A stretch of DNA of 35,471 nucleotides from the NCBI GenBank assembly GCA_002478145.1, contig DLMI01000054.1:1-35471 (forward strand). Reading direction: 5' to 3'. Positions 10,501-17,443 of the stretch are shown here, piece after piece (position 1 is the stretch's first letter; the number at the start of each line of letters is the position of its first letter). Under the pieces are notes generated by a model. The model had not been told where the DNA came from, searched no databases, and worked only from the letters and a program-made list of their open reading frames with translations. The position numbers and the translations under genes are program-made. Source of the DNA: Acidobacteria bacterium UBA7540 (GTDB lineage: Bacteria; Acidobacteriota; Terriglobia; UBA7540).

Positions 10501-10814
10501 GCCCCAAATCGCACTGGCTCAACGAATACTTTAACACCGCGGCCTTTGCCAACAATGCCCCCGGTACTTTCGGAGACACGGCCCGAAACATGTTCACGGG
10601 GCCATACAAGAACACGATGGACCTGGGCATCTTCAAAGACTTCCCGATTGTCGAGCGTTACAGCCTGCAGTTCCGCTGTGAGATGTTTAATGGTCTCAAC
10701 CACCCGAGCTACAGCACACCCGGTGGCACCGTGACATGGGGCAACTTTGGCGAGATTACAGGCCTCGCCGTTAATCCTCGCGTTGTGCAGTTCGGAATGA
10801 AGTTCACGTTCTAG
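7512..10814 (+). CDS. Oar-like TonB-dependent outer-membrane receptor with carboxypeptidase-regulatory-like domain
   Basis: A GTG at 7488 would add eight residues, but the ATG at 7512 has an excellent AAGGAGG seven bases upstream and gives a clean signal peptide ending PAASAQ. The 1100-residue product then has a carboxypeptidase-regulatory-like beta-sandwich (about 25-110: SLTGQVVDTTGATIPKATV and GQYTLKVEAPGF). A plug domain follows (VTQLPLNGRDPSSLVLLAPG, then DGVPNMDNYLG), and the remainder is a large TonB-type beta-barrel ending in an aromatic residue (QFGMKFTF). This architecture is strongly expanded in Acidobacteriota, where it takes up oligosaccharides, peptides or metal chelates. Its position between GH35 and GH53 enzymes suggests galacto-oligosaccharides, which is inference. 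It is a single transcript bounded by a strong terminator. Confidence 0.95.
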   Translation: MQSSTSKFLQATILPLILLLAPAASAQVASSSLTGQVVDTTGATIPKATVTAQNVATSLAQSTTTDVEGIYLIPALPPGQYTLKVEAPGFRGYVQSGIVLTVSLTTTQNVVLQVGKQTETITVTESAEAINTTSAELGATVNQTTVTQLPLNGRDPSSLVLLAPGVTNVLNSNGYIQPGFSFPTEAGASASGGRQGSTYYLLDGVPNMDNYLGLDAPFPNADATQEFRVITNNFDARYGFAPGAVVSIETTSGSNRLHGNAFEFYRDKTLNAANLFSNAVDPLHRNQFGGSLGGPILKNKLFFFANYQGTRSSSATTANYAQTPTAAMLNGDFSGICSPAPCTSETLNAPFGPANGKFNQIDPSLFNPVSVTITKTGLPLGQQSNGALYYAGATIINSFNEYTAKLDYNISDKQRVSLRSFVNYFTQPSGDVNGNILSVLILSPWSYAFNERMEYYNEVLTHTWTLNPTTINTFSLFWTQMSAHNAAATNDSSGQPMCWSRYININELGCYFEGFNVNGQFQTGWTEPSQEVRTTYGLYDTFSKTLGKHFLSFGADLQHQFAEELTQYPTQPILTFYNTFTGNSLADFLLGDLGNYQQGAGEISRVAGWQPGFFAQDQFRLRPNLTLTYGLRWDPNIPPSTGGRGAAFVAGDQSTVFPNAPAGLVFPGDKGVTNGLMPTTYAYWEPRLGVAWQPSSLSRTSIRAGLGTFTSPLMYSMYNHTADIAPYSPYYNFYASTAGGPISLDNPWSYFPGTGGVSPFPPFASPSYKPPASSTFSTPISLPMIFENNFHVGTTQSWNLSIEHEFGFNTLVRAAYVGSQSYHLSTIDDLNPGIYANGGNRTTYPNFGQILTDLSNGTASYHALQLTVDKRVSHGLQFQSNFTWSKAIDDSSSGNISFSETGNALPDPFNITYNRGISDLNFPFIWVSNFVYTTPSLSRQNPFVKQALGGWELTAIVTLQSGNPFSIASGANNNSGTQQYNDRADFVSGQAFDMKQGPKSHWLNEYFNTAAFANNAPGTFGDTARNMFTGPYKNTMDLGIFKDFPIVERYSLQFRCEMFNGLNHPSYSTPGGTVTWGNFGEITGLAVNPRVVQFGMKFTF

Positions 10815-10841
10815 CGCTCGTCAACAGCTCACGGGCTGTTG

Positions 10842-10880
10842 AAAAGGACCCGCTTTATCCTCCGGCGGGTCCTTTTTTTT
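10842..10880 (+). terminator. Rho-independent terminator of the receptor gene
   Basis: GGACCCGC (10846-10853) pairs with GCGGGTCC (10865-10872) around an 11-base loop. An A-run precedes the stem and eight T residues follow it. It lies 28 bases after the receptor stop codon. Confidence 0.93.
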
Positions 10881-10989
10881 CAGCACCGAAACTAGCGGTC
10901 CCGGAGCTCCCTGGCGGGAAAGAAGATGCGGTCAGCCCGAGGTGCTAGTGTCCTGTCATACTTAGGTATTGACAGGCCCCGTGCGCTCA

Positions 10990-11070
10990 CCACACCCTTG
11001 CCCCCTCCTCTGAGAGGAGGGGAGTTGGCGGGCTGGGTCCCCTTCTTGGTAAGGAGGGGGCAGGGGGTGG
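10990..11070. repeat. Interspersed inverted repeat (CCCCCTCC-type)
   Basis: The two ends, CACCCTTGCCCCCTCCT and AGGAGGGGGCAGGGGGTG, are near-perfect reverse complements about 20 bases long. An inner CCTCTGAGAGG palindrome lies next to the left end. The 81-base element sits between the converging receptor and FG-GAP genes. Similar CCCCTCCTT...AAGGAGGGG elements are scattered in many bacterial genomes as nonautonomous repeats. It may also fold on the minus-strand transcript of the FG-GAP gene, whose stop is 30 bases away. Confidence 0.65.
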
Positions 11071-11099
11071 TTGTTGTAAACAACCAGGCGGGAGGCACA

Positions 11100-12752
11100 C
11101 TAGACTGCCTCCTCCACGAGCAATCGCTGATCGGCCGTTACTTCGCCCAGTCTTTGCACGCTTCCGGACGGCCAACGAATTTCTACCGTTGCTTTGTCAT
11201 CCGCATCGAGTCCAAAGTGCACGGTGAGGTCCTTGCTGGAGGCATAGCCGACAGAGTTGGTTAGGCAGCGAGTCTGTGTGCGGCTGGCGGACTTGCATGT
11301 CACCTGTGCGCCGATTGCGGATCGGTTGCTGCGCTTCCCCTTAAGCTGCAACTGAAGCCAGTGCCGCTCTGGGCTCCGGTTCCACCACAACTCGATGGGC
11401 TCGTTCAGTGCGGTCACGGCCATGTCGATCCGTCCGTCACGGTCAAAATCCGCGAAAACCACGCCCCGGTGCAGGCGCGGTGTTGCGAAGTCCTGGCCTA
11501 CGCTCTCCGATACGTCGGTAAACTTACCGCCCAAATTTCGAAAAATGCGGTTTGGCTGAGCGTCGGGGGTATCCAGACCGCCGCCGGCAACGAACAGATC
11601 CAGCCAACCGTCGTTGTCGAGATCCACCAGGCCACAACCCCAGCCATTCCAGGACCGGCTCAATCCCAGCAACCCAGTGCTGGCGCTTCCATCATCAAAA
11701 ACAGCGTCGCCACGATTCAAGAAGACCTCCCACGTCTCGTTCCGCAGGCCGGTCATGACCAAGTCCGGCCGGCCATCCCCGTCAATGTCGCCGAAATCCG
11801 CACCCATACCGGAGATGTTGCGGCCGTCCCCGTTGTAGGCGACCCCTGCTTCGATTCCGATCTCCGTAAACCCGTGGCCGGTAGAGCGCAGCAGCAGGTT
11901 GCGCGCATTGTCATTCGCAACGAAAAGTCCGGGGCGGTGGTCTCCGGCAAAGTCGGCCATCGCAATCCCCATGCCCTTGCCCAAAAGATCGGGAAAGCCG
12001 TCCTTGCGCGTAACTTCAGTAAAAGTTCCATCACCATTGTTGTGAAAAAGCTGCATCGATTCCGCGCGGTAAAGATCCGGGTGGCAATACACGCGCGAGG
12101 CGGTCGCCAAGCCGCCACAAACCGGGTCTGTCCCCGCTTCCCAGTCGCAATAATTGGAAATGAAGAGATCCAGCCACCCGTCGTTGTCGTAATCGATCCA
12201 GGCGGCAGCAACCGACCACATTTTTTGGTTTGCCGGGAGATTCAGCCCCGCTTTTTCCGTAACCTCGGAAAACGTTCCGTCGCCATTGTTCCGGTAGAGC
12301 TGATTCCCGTGTACTCCCACCACAAACAGGTCCTCGTGACCATCATTGTTATAGTCGCCGACCGCGACGCCCATTCCGTACCCACGACCCGCCAGGCCCG
12401 CTTTCGCTGTGACATCGGTGAAGGTTCCGTCCCGGTTGTTCTTGTAGAGACGATTCCAGTACTCCGGGCCAGTTTTGGTGAGCGAAGGTAAAGATGCGCC
12501 ATTCACGCAGAAAAGATCCGGCCAACCGTCGCCATCAAAATCAATCACGCCAAGTCCGCCGGGCATGGTTTCTACCTGATACCTGCGTCCTCGCGCGTCA
12601 TTCCGGAGCACAAAATCCAGCCCGGTTGACGGTGCGCCTCGCTCCAAGCGGATGGGCCCTTCGGTTGCGCCCGACCATCCGAGATGGCAAGCCACGCCCC
12701 AAGCGCCGAGGCTCGCAGTGCTCCGCAGAAAACTCCGCCTACTGGTGATCAT
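11100..12752 (-). CDS. Tat-exported FG-GAP / ASPIC-UnbV (CRTAC1-like) beta-propeller protein
   Basis: The open frame extends to 12989, but I start at the ATG at 12752 because the product then begins MITSRRSFLRST, a twin-arginine signal. This ATG overlaps the last 14 bases of the upstream TPR gene, a layout that allows translational coupling. The 550-residue protein contains repeated calcium-loop blades of the FG-GAP/VCBS type: DFDGDGWPDLF, DYNNDGHEDLF, DYDNDGWLDLF, DIDGDGRPDLV, DLDNDGWLDLF and DFDRDGRIDM. It ends in an ASPIC/UnbV domain (IGAQVTCKS, then VEIRWPSGSVQRL). Such proteins are exported and likely bind calcium and carbohydrate or protein partners. They are numerous in Acidobacteriota and Planctomycetota, frequently next to TPR proteins, but their biochemical role is unknown. 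Confidence 0.93.
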   Translation of the reverse strand: MITSRRSFLRSTASLGAWGVACHLGWSGATEGPIRLERGAPSTGLDFVLRNDARGRRYQVETMPGGLGVIDFDGDGWPDLFCVNGASLPSLTKTGPEYWNRLYKNNRDGTFTDVTAKAGLAGRGYGMGVAVGDYNNDGHEDLFVVGVHGNQLYRNNGDGTFSEVTEKAGLNLPANQKMWSVAAAWIDYDNDGWLDLFISNYCDWEAGTDPVCGGLATASRVYCHPDLYRAESMQLFHNNGDGTFTEVTRKDGFPDLLGKGMGIAMADFAGDHRPGLFVANDNARNLLLRSTGHGFTEIGIEAGVAYNGDGRNISGMGADFGDIDGDGRPDLVMTGLRNETWEVFLNRGDAVFDDGSASTGLLGLSRSWNGWGCGLVDLDNDGWLDLFVAGGGLDTPDAQPNRIFRNLGGKFTDVSESVGQDFATPRLHRGVVFADFDRDGRIDMAVTALNEPIELWWNRSPERHWLQLQLKGKRSNRSAIGAQVTCKSASRTQTRCLTNSVGYASSKDLTVHFGLDADDKATVEIRWPSGSVQRLGEVTADQRLLVEEAV

Positions 12753-14460
12753 CTGGACTTTTCTGGCCCCGTGCCTGAAAGCTATCGGCAAGCCTGCTCG
12801 CCTCAGCAGCGGCAGCCTTCGCTTCTTCCACGCGGCCCAGCTTGCGCAACGCCCCTGCCAATTCCGCGTGCAATGCACCCTTTTCATCGGGGTAACCCGC
12901 TGCCAGCGCGGGCTGCAGATAGCGGACAGCCTCGTCCGGCCGGCCGGATTGTGCGTAGGCCGTCCCCATCTGCACTCGGGCCCAGGCATTCGTGGGATTC
13001 ATGGCGACCATCTTCTTCAAGACCGCGAGCGCTTCAGCATAGTCCCTCTCACTCATGGCAACCAGGGCCAGACGTCGCAGAGCGAGCATGCGGTGCGGAT
13101 CCCCCGCCAGGGCATCGTTCGCGGCCTGTTTGGCACGGGCCATATCCCCCAGGGCTAAGTAAGCCTCGGCCAGCCTTTCCGATAGATCCGCATCCTTGGG
13201 TCTCAGGCGCTGCGCCTCGGCGTACTCCGCCGCTGCGGCGGCAGCATCGTCCTTCATTCTCAACAGCATGTCGCCGCGGAGTCGATGGATCGCCGCCTCG
13301 TTGCCTTCCAACCTTAATTGCGCAGCGGCACGCCCCGCTTCGGCCCCGTAGCAAATCTCCAACCAGAAGCCAGCCGTCTCTGCTCCATCCTTCAGTCCGC
13401 GTTCCAACGCTGGAATGGCTTGTGCGCAATCCCCAATTTCGCCGAGCGCCGCCCCGCGACGGAACCACGCGGCAGTTTGGTCCGCAGCCGGTGGAGGCAC
13501 CGCAGCCAACTGTTCCCAGCGTTCCTCCGCGAAGAGCTGTTCGGCGCTCTGACCCACGCCAGCTTTCGGCGATACGGTTGCCGCCACGCAGTTGGTGGAA
13601 CGTTCGCGAACGCACTGCCAGAGGGACCCGTCTGCGTCGTGATCGGGTAAGAGACCCCGCGGCCATGCAGCGATGGCTCTTCGAAGTGCTGCCGGGGAGC
13701 GCTCTCCCACAGCACGCAGACGGGCCTCCGCTTCGGGCCAGTTCCCAGCGGCCGCTTCCATCAAGGCTTCCAGTTGCCAAGTGGTGGAAGCTGTGGGTTG
13801 TCGCTCGTGCGCGATCTTCAAGCTTTCCTCCGCGTCTGAACGCATGCCAAGCTGCACCTGCGCCACTCCGAGTTCACCCCAGATTCCCGGTTGCTCCGGG
13901 TTTTTCGCCGCGGATTGCCGAAGTAAATTCTCCCGAGGCTTTGTTCCATCCTCCATGCCTTCGGCTTCGACCCTGAGCACAACGGCCGTGCGCTTTTCTG
14001 TACCCCGTAGCCAAGTGCCCAGAGCGCGGAATCGCTCCAAACCGAAGTCCGCCCATCCCAGTAATGTTTCCTCGGAATGCGGTGCGCGTGAAACAGCGGC
14101 CTGAAAGGATTCCGCTGCGCGCGCAAAGTCGCGCAGTGCCGTCTGCGCCTCCCCAAGGTAGCCCATCGCCGCTGCGTCGTTGGGATTCACTTCCGCAGCT
14201 ACTTGGAGAGGGTCAATCGCTTCTGCCGGACGCCCGGTACGCAACAGATCCACGCCCAAGAGCAAATTAGCCAAGTAATGCCGCGGAGCAAGTTTTCTTG
14301 CCTGCTCGAGCGCGGGAATTGCGCCCGCATAATCTGCCTGTTGGCTCAGGGTTACGCCTTTTTTCAACAGAACTTCGAAGTCTGTTTGCGTCGCGGTCCG
14401 CGCAACCAGACAGAAAGCGAACATCGGGATCAGGCAGATACGTCTGAAGCGCACAAGCAT
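12739..14460 (-). CDS. Exported TPR-repeat protein
   Basis: The 573-residue product begins with a signal peptide (hydrophobic core about 8-20) and then consists almost wholly of tetratricopeptide repeats. Examples are DYAGAIPALEQARKLAP, RPAEAIDPLQVAAEVNP, DFARAAESFQAAVSRAP and, towards the C-terminus, DDAAAAAAEYAEAQRLRP and RPDEAVRYLQPALAAGYP. About 14 units can be discerned, some degenerate. TPRs are protein-binding scaffolds; no catalytic domain is visible. No clear ribosome binding site precedes the ATG. The stop codon overlaps the start of the FG-GAP/ASPIC protein, so the two are co-translated and probably act together in the periplasm. Confidence 0.9.
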   Translation of the reverse strand: MLVRFRRICLIPMFAFCLVARTATQTDFEVLLKKGVTLSQQADYAGAIPALEQARKLAPRHYLANLLLGVDLLRTGRPAEAIDPLQVAAEVNPNDAAAMGYLGEAQTALRDFARAAESFQAAVSRAPHSEETLLGWADFGLERFRALGTWLRGTEKRTAVVLRVEAEGMEDGTKPRENLLRQSAAKNPEQPGIWGELGVAQVQLGMRSDAEESLKIAHERQPTASTTWQLEALMEAAAGNWPEAEARLRAVGERSPAALRRAIAAWPRGLLPDHDADGSLWQCVRERSTNCVAATVSPKAGVGQSAEQLFAEERWEQLAAVPPPAADQTAAWFRRGAALGEIGDCAQAIPALERGLKDGAETAGFWLEICYGAEAGRAAAQLRLEGNEAAIHRLRGDMLLRMKDDAAAAAAEYAEAQRLRPKDADLSERLAEAYLALGDMARAKQAANDALAGDPHRMLALRRLALVAMSERDYAEALAVLKKMVAMNPTNAWARVQMGTAYAQSGRPDEAVRYLQPALAAGYPDEKGALHAELAGALRKLGRVEEAKAAAAEASRLADSFQARGQKSPDDHQ

Positions 14461-14840
14461 GTGTCAATCATAACGCCCGGTCGGCAGGGGCAGTGAAAAA
14501 ACATTCCGGCCGACGCGTCTTTTGGATTGCGGATTTCACGGCCGTGGGCCATTCTTTCTATACCATGCTGTTGAGCAACAGCAATCCTACCCAGGTAGGA
14601 TTACTGCAAGAAAACGGTCCTGTACGATTCTGGGCAACATGCCCGTTTGCTTGAATCGATGATAGCGGATTCGACCCGTGTCCTGTACTCGGGACGCGTC
14701 AGGGGAGTTGCGGATCTCCGGTTCCCCGTTCAAGAACCGCAAAACAGCGGCAGCATGACGCAGCAATGGCAAATCGTTCCGGTTCACTAGGATTGGCTCG
14801 GCCCAACGCGAGGAGCGATGCCCAGCGGAGGTGGAACGGT
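14461..14840. other. Divergent promoter region between the TPR and GH53 genes
   Basis: This 380-base spacer contains no convincing gene. It holds a perfect 9-2-9 palindrome at 14583-14602 and a further TAGGATT at 14788-14794, 46 bases before the GH53 start. The promoters of both neighbours must lie here. Confidence 0.6.
14583..14602. promoter_or_regulatory. 20-base palindrome, candidate operator for the galactan genes
   Basis: AATCCTACC and GGTAGGATT flank the two-base centre CA with no mismatch. The arm sequence GTAATCCTAC recurs upstream of the receptor gene, and TAGGATT recurs upstream of GH35 and again at 14788. The short spacer between inverted heptamer-like arms is like the 7-2-7 arrangement bound by NarL-type dimers, so the regulator encoded at 3993 is a candidate ligand. 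This is inference. Confidence 0.5.
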
Positions 14841-15884
14841 ATGAGGAAGATCATAGCATTTGCTTTTTTGTTGGCGGTTTGGCCGGGATTCTCCCGTGCG
14901 CAGGTTCGAAGGTCAGAATACGCGATTGGCGCGGACCTGTCGTTCGCGAAGGCGGCCGAGGATGGCGGTCGCATATTCAAAGACGGCGGCAAAGCGGAGC
15001 CGGTTCTCGAAATCCTGCGGGATCACGGATACAACTGGGTGCGCTTGCGGTTTTTCCATACGCCCAAGGAGTTGCCCAATAATCTGGAATACACGATTGC
15101 GCTCGCGGAAGCCGCTAAGAAACTCGGCTTTCATGTTCTGCTCGACTACCATTACTCGGACACCTGGGCCGATCCGGGGAAGCAGTTCCTGCCCAAGGCG
15201 TGGGAAGGCATGCCTCACGCTCAGCTTGTCGACGCGGTGTTCGAATACACCAAGCAAACGATTGCGGCATTCGAGCATGCCGGTGTCCTTCCCGACATGG
15301 TGCAGATTGGCAACGAAATTATAAACGGCATGCTCTGGCCGGATGGCCGCCTGCCCGGCAACTGGGATAACTTCGCCGATCTTGTGAAAGCCGGGATCGC
15401 CGGTGTTGAAGCGGGAAAGGGAAATGAGCCGCGCCCAAGAATCATGATCCACATAGACCGCGGCGGCGACAAAATTCGAACCAAGGACTTCTTTGACAAG
15501 CTCAATTCATATCACCTGAACTACGACGTCATCGGACAGTCCTACTACCCGTGGTGGCACGGAAGCTTGAACGACTTACGTGAAAACATGATTTTTATGG
15601 CGCAAGAGTACAAGAAGGACATCATCCTGGTTGAGGTCGCCTACAACTGGAAAACCGCTGAGTACCTGAAACGGCCGCCACCCTTTCCCGAAACTCCGCA
15701 GGGACAAAGAGAGTTTCTGGAGGAAGTAAATCGTGTTGTGCAAGAGACGCCGGGCGGGCTCGGCAAGGGCGTCTTCTGGTGGGAGCCTGCGGTGAGCGGG
15801 CCGCTTGGTTCGCGAAGCTTTTTCGATGATGACGGCAATGCGCTGCCGGTAATTAGGGTTTTCGATAAGTTTACGAGGCATTAG
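14841..15884 (+). CDS. Secreted GH53 arabinogalactan endo-beta-1,4-galactanase
   Basis: The frame is open from 14766, but the ATG at 14841 follows GGAGGTGG and gives a signal peptide (MRKIIAFAFLLAVWPGFSRA). The 347-residue enzyme matches GH53 throughout. It begins GADLSF, continues with NWVRLRFF and LLDYHYSDTWADPGKQ, and has the acid/base Glu159 in QIGNEIINGMLWPDG. The nucleophile Glu265 lies in ILVEVAYNW, and GVFWWEPA is near the C-terminus. GH53 enzymes cut beta-1,4-galactan internally and act upstream of exo-acting beta-galactosidases such as the GH35 enzyme in this window. The TonB receptor between them could import the released oligosaccharides. The gene stands alone, with the candidate operator palindrome 240 bases upstream. 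Confidence 0.95.
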   Translation: MRKIIAFAFLLAVWPGFSRAQVRRSEYAIGADLSFAKAAEDGGRIFKDGGKAEPVLEILRDHGYNWVRLRFFHTPKELPNNLEYTIALAEAAKKLGFHVLLDYHYSDTWADPGKQFLPKAWEGMPHAQLVDAVFEYTKQTIAAFEHAGVLPDMVQIGNEIINGMLWPDGRLPGNWDNFADLVKAGIAGVEAGKGNEPRPRIMIHIDRGGDKIRTKDFFDKLNSYHLNYDVIGQSYYPWWHGSLNDLRENMIFMAQEYKKDIILVEVAYNWKTAEYLKRPPPFPETPQGQREFLEEVNRVVQETPGGLGKGVFWWEPAVSGPLGSRSFFDDDGNALPVIRVFDKFTRH

Positions 15885-16019
15885 CGCTGGACGTAAGAAG
15901 CTGTTTGCGGTCGCTGGGTTGGTTCTCGGTTTTAGAATTCATAATTCAGAATGTTTCCCACCCCCGTTGGTTCAGCAGGCAGTAGGCAATGAAAGCTGTG
16001 GCGCTCAAAGCGCAGGAAG

Positions 16020-16061
16020 GCTGAAAGCTGATAGCTGATAGCTGAGAGCCGAGAGCTGAAA
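16020..16061 (+). repeat. Degenerate 7-base tandem repeat (GCTGAnA)6
   Basis: Six in-phase seven-base units occur in a row: GCTGAAA, GCTGATA, GCTGATA, GCTGAGA, GCCGAGA, GCTGAAA. The same period with a different base pattern is seen at 24809-25015 and, more loosely, near 15973 and 21940-21975, so these look like one class of element. Confidence 0.85.
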
Positions 16062-16141
16062 GACACAAAGAAAACGCGCTTTCTTCTCAGTTCGGCGCGC
16101 CTCTGTGTCTGTGTGATGAGTCTGTATGAGCTTCCATCGAG

Positions 16142-16170
16142 TTGCTTTCCTGTTAGAAAGACCGGATAAT
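16142..16170 (+). promoter_or_regulatory. Sigma-70-like promoter for the duplicated membrane protein
   Basis: TTGCTT (16142-16147) and GATAAT (16165-16170) are separated by 17 bases, about 47 bases upstream of the start codon. Confidence 0.5.
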
Positions 16171-16216
16171 CTGTGCGGTCCGACCCAAGACAACTAAATT
16201 CAAGAGGAGGAGCGCC

Positions 16217-17089
16217 ATGCCTCGAAACAGTGAAGCAAGCAAAGGGAACGCTTACAAGGCGTTATTGCAAAGGATAATGCTTTTTCTAGCCGTGCTGGTT
16301 ATTGCCCGCTTCGTGTTGGAAGTTACCGGTACGCCCGCGGCAGTGACTCGCTACCTTTCGAGCACCGCCGGCTTGGTTCTCGCGGCTATATACCTTGCCG
16401 CTATAGCGCCATTGAAAAGAGGTATGCTGAAGTTTTCCCAACTCTTTCTGCCCGCCTTGGTGTTGTCCGCCTGGACGGTAGGCTGGGTGATTCTGGCCAC
16501 CTTGGTCTCCGGCGTGTTTCGCCTGGAGCGGAGCCATTTTGCGGGAAGCGCGGATTACGGGAGCTGGGGGCACCTGGGCTATCACATCTTTGAGCACCTG
16601 GTCGAGATTGGTGTTCTCTTCGTTGTGGTGCTCGTCCTCATGGCTTTGGTTCACCTCCTGTGGCGCTGGCCAGTGACGGTTGGGCCAGGAGTGATCTTAG
16701 GCGCGTTGGTCATTATCCGTTACTGGTCAGAGGCGATGGGAATGCCCTGGTCGAGCACTGCCGCTTGGAGCTCCACGGTGGGGATTCTGATTGCCGGTTT
16801 CTATTTGGGGGGCGTTGGGCCCCGCCTGGGGTTGGCCGGGGCCCGACAGCTTCTCGTCCCGGCGCTGGTGCTTGGTTGGACATGGAGGCTGTGGGTCTTC
16901 ATCGCTACGGTGGTGAGCGCCCTCCTGCCCTTTTATAAGACCCACTTCTTCGGTCCCTCCAGGGCCAACTTGCCGGTGCGACTGCTGGGATCCTTGGCCG
17001 GTACCGTAGTGGAAGGCTTTATTGCGGGGTTAATCGTCTGGGGAATTGCATCCTGGATCGCTTCTGCCACTCGTGAAGCTACAGATTAG
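16217..17089 (+). CDS. Unrecognised polytopic membrane protein with an internal duplication
   Basis: I do not recognise a family. The 290-residue product has about eight hydrophobic segments and a strong GAGGAGG six bases before its ATG. Its two halves are homologous. TAGLVLAAIYLAAIAP (about 50-65) followed by QLFLPALVL and WVILATLVSG...RSHF matches TVGILIAGFYLGGVGP (about 187-202) followed by QLLVPALVLG and WVFIATVVSA...KTHF. The order and spacing are the same in both halves. Each half therefore probably contributes about four helices, as in many two-repeat transporters and channels. The loop after the first repeat contains His-rich GHLGYHIFEHLVE. It is monocistronic: its own promoter lies upstream and the next gene converges on it. 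Function unknown. Confidence 0.85.
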   Translation: MPRNSEASKGNAYKALLQRIMLFLAVLVIARFVLEVTGTPAAVTRYLSSTAGLVLAAIYLAAIAPLKRGMLKFSQLFLPALVLSAWTVGWVILATLVSGVFRLERSHFAGSADYGSWGHLGYHIFEHLVEIGVLFVVVLVLMALVHLLWRWPVTVGPGVILGALVIIRYWSEAMGMPWSSTAAWSSTVGILIAGFYLGGVGPRLGLAGARQLLVPALVLGWTWRLWVFIATVVSALLPFYKTHFFGPSRANLPVRLLGSLAGTVVEGFIAGLIVWGIASWIASATREATD

Positions 17090-17281
17090 CTTCGTGATAT
17101 CGAAATAGAAATTCTGGCTGGAAATTAAATGGGGTATGAAATGGCAGACACGTCCGGCAATGCTACGGCCCTGCGCAACGGGCAGCCGGCTGCTGCCACC
17201 CGCATGTTGTTCAAGCTGCGCTGGGCCATATCCGAGCAAGGCTTTGGGGAGTAGACTTTCCGCTATGTCGGATTGCGGGGA

Positions 17282-17443
17282 TTATTTCAACTTTGCGTAC
17301 TCCGCCTTGGCTTCCTTCAGGATGGGGATGTCGGGGTCGGCGTCTTTCCACAGCGTGAGGAAATCCTGATACGCGGCACGGGCTCTGGCCGTGTCGCCCT
17401 GCGTGGCGTAAGCACGCGCCAGTCCGAGGCGAGCCAGCGCACC
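17282..17443 (-). other. In-frame continuation of the kinase-TPR gene beyond a TGA
   Basis: Immediately after the TGA that ends the kinase frame (17444-17446), the same frame reads on for 53 sense codons to a TAA. The product is coding-like: it starts [19 protein letters not shown] and ends with [20 protein letters not shown] then AEYAKLK. That ending is the usual C-terminus of acidobacterial kinase-TPR proteins. So the family protein normally extends to here and the TGA is a premature stop, a recoded stop, or a sequence error. Confidence 0.85.

Larger units (their letters stand above)
15885..16216. other. Noncoding spacer with heptad repeats and a promoter
   Basis: The 332-base spacer contains no gene. 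It holds a run of seven-base tandem repeats at 16020-16061 (with a looser CAGCAGG/CAGTAGG run just before it) and a good sigma-70-like promoter for the following membrane protein. Confidence 0.6.

Noticed and set aside
11361..12491. Long plus-strand open frame of 376 codons
   Set aside because: It is antisense to the FG-GAP/ASPIC gene, whose minus-strand product has clear calcium-loop repeats; the plus-strand product has no recognisable fold.
12684..13976. Plus-strand open frame of 430 codons
   Set aside because: Antisense to the TPR protein; Pro/Arg/Ser-rich low-complexity translation typical of a GC-rich shadow frame.
17130..17254. 41-codon plus-strand ORF after the duplicated membrane protein
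   Set aside because: No ribosome binding site and no family pattern; it lies in a short convergent spacer.
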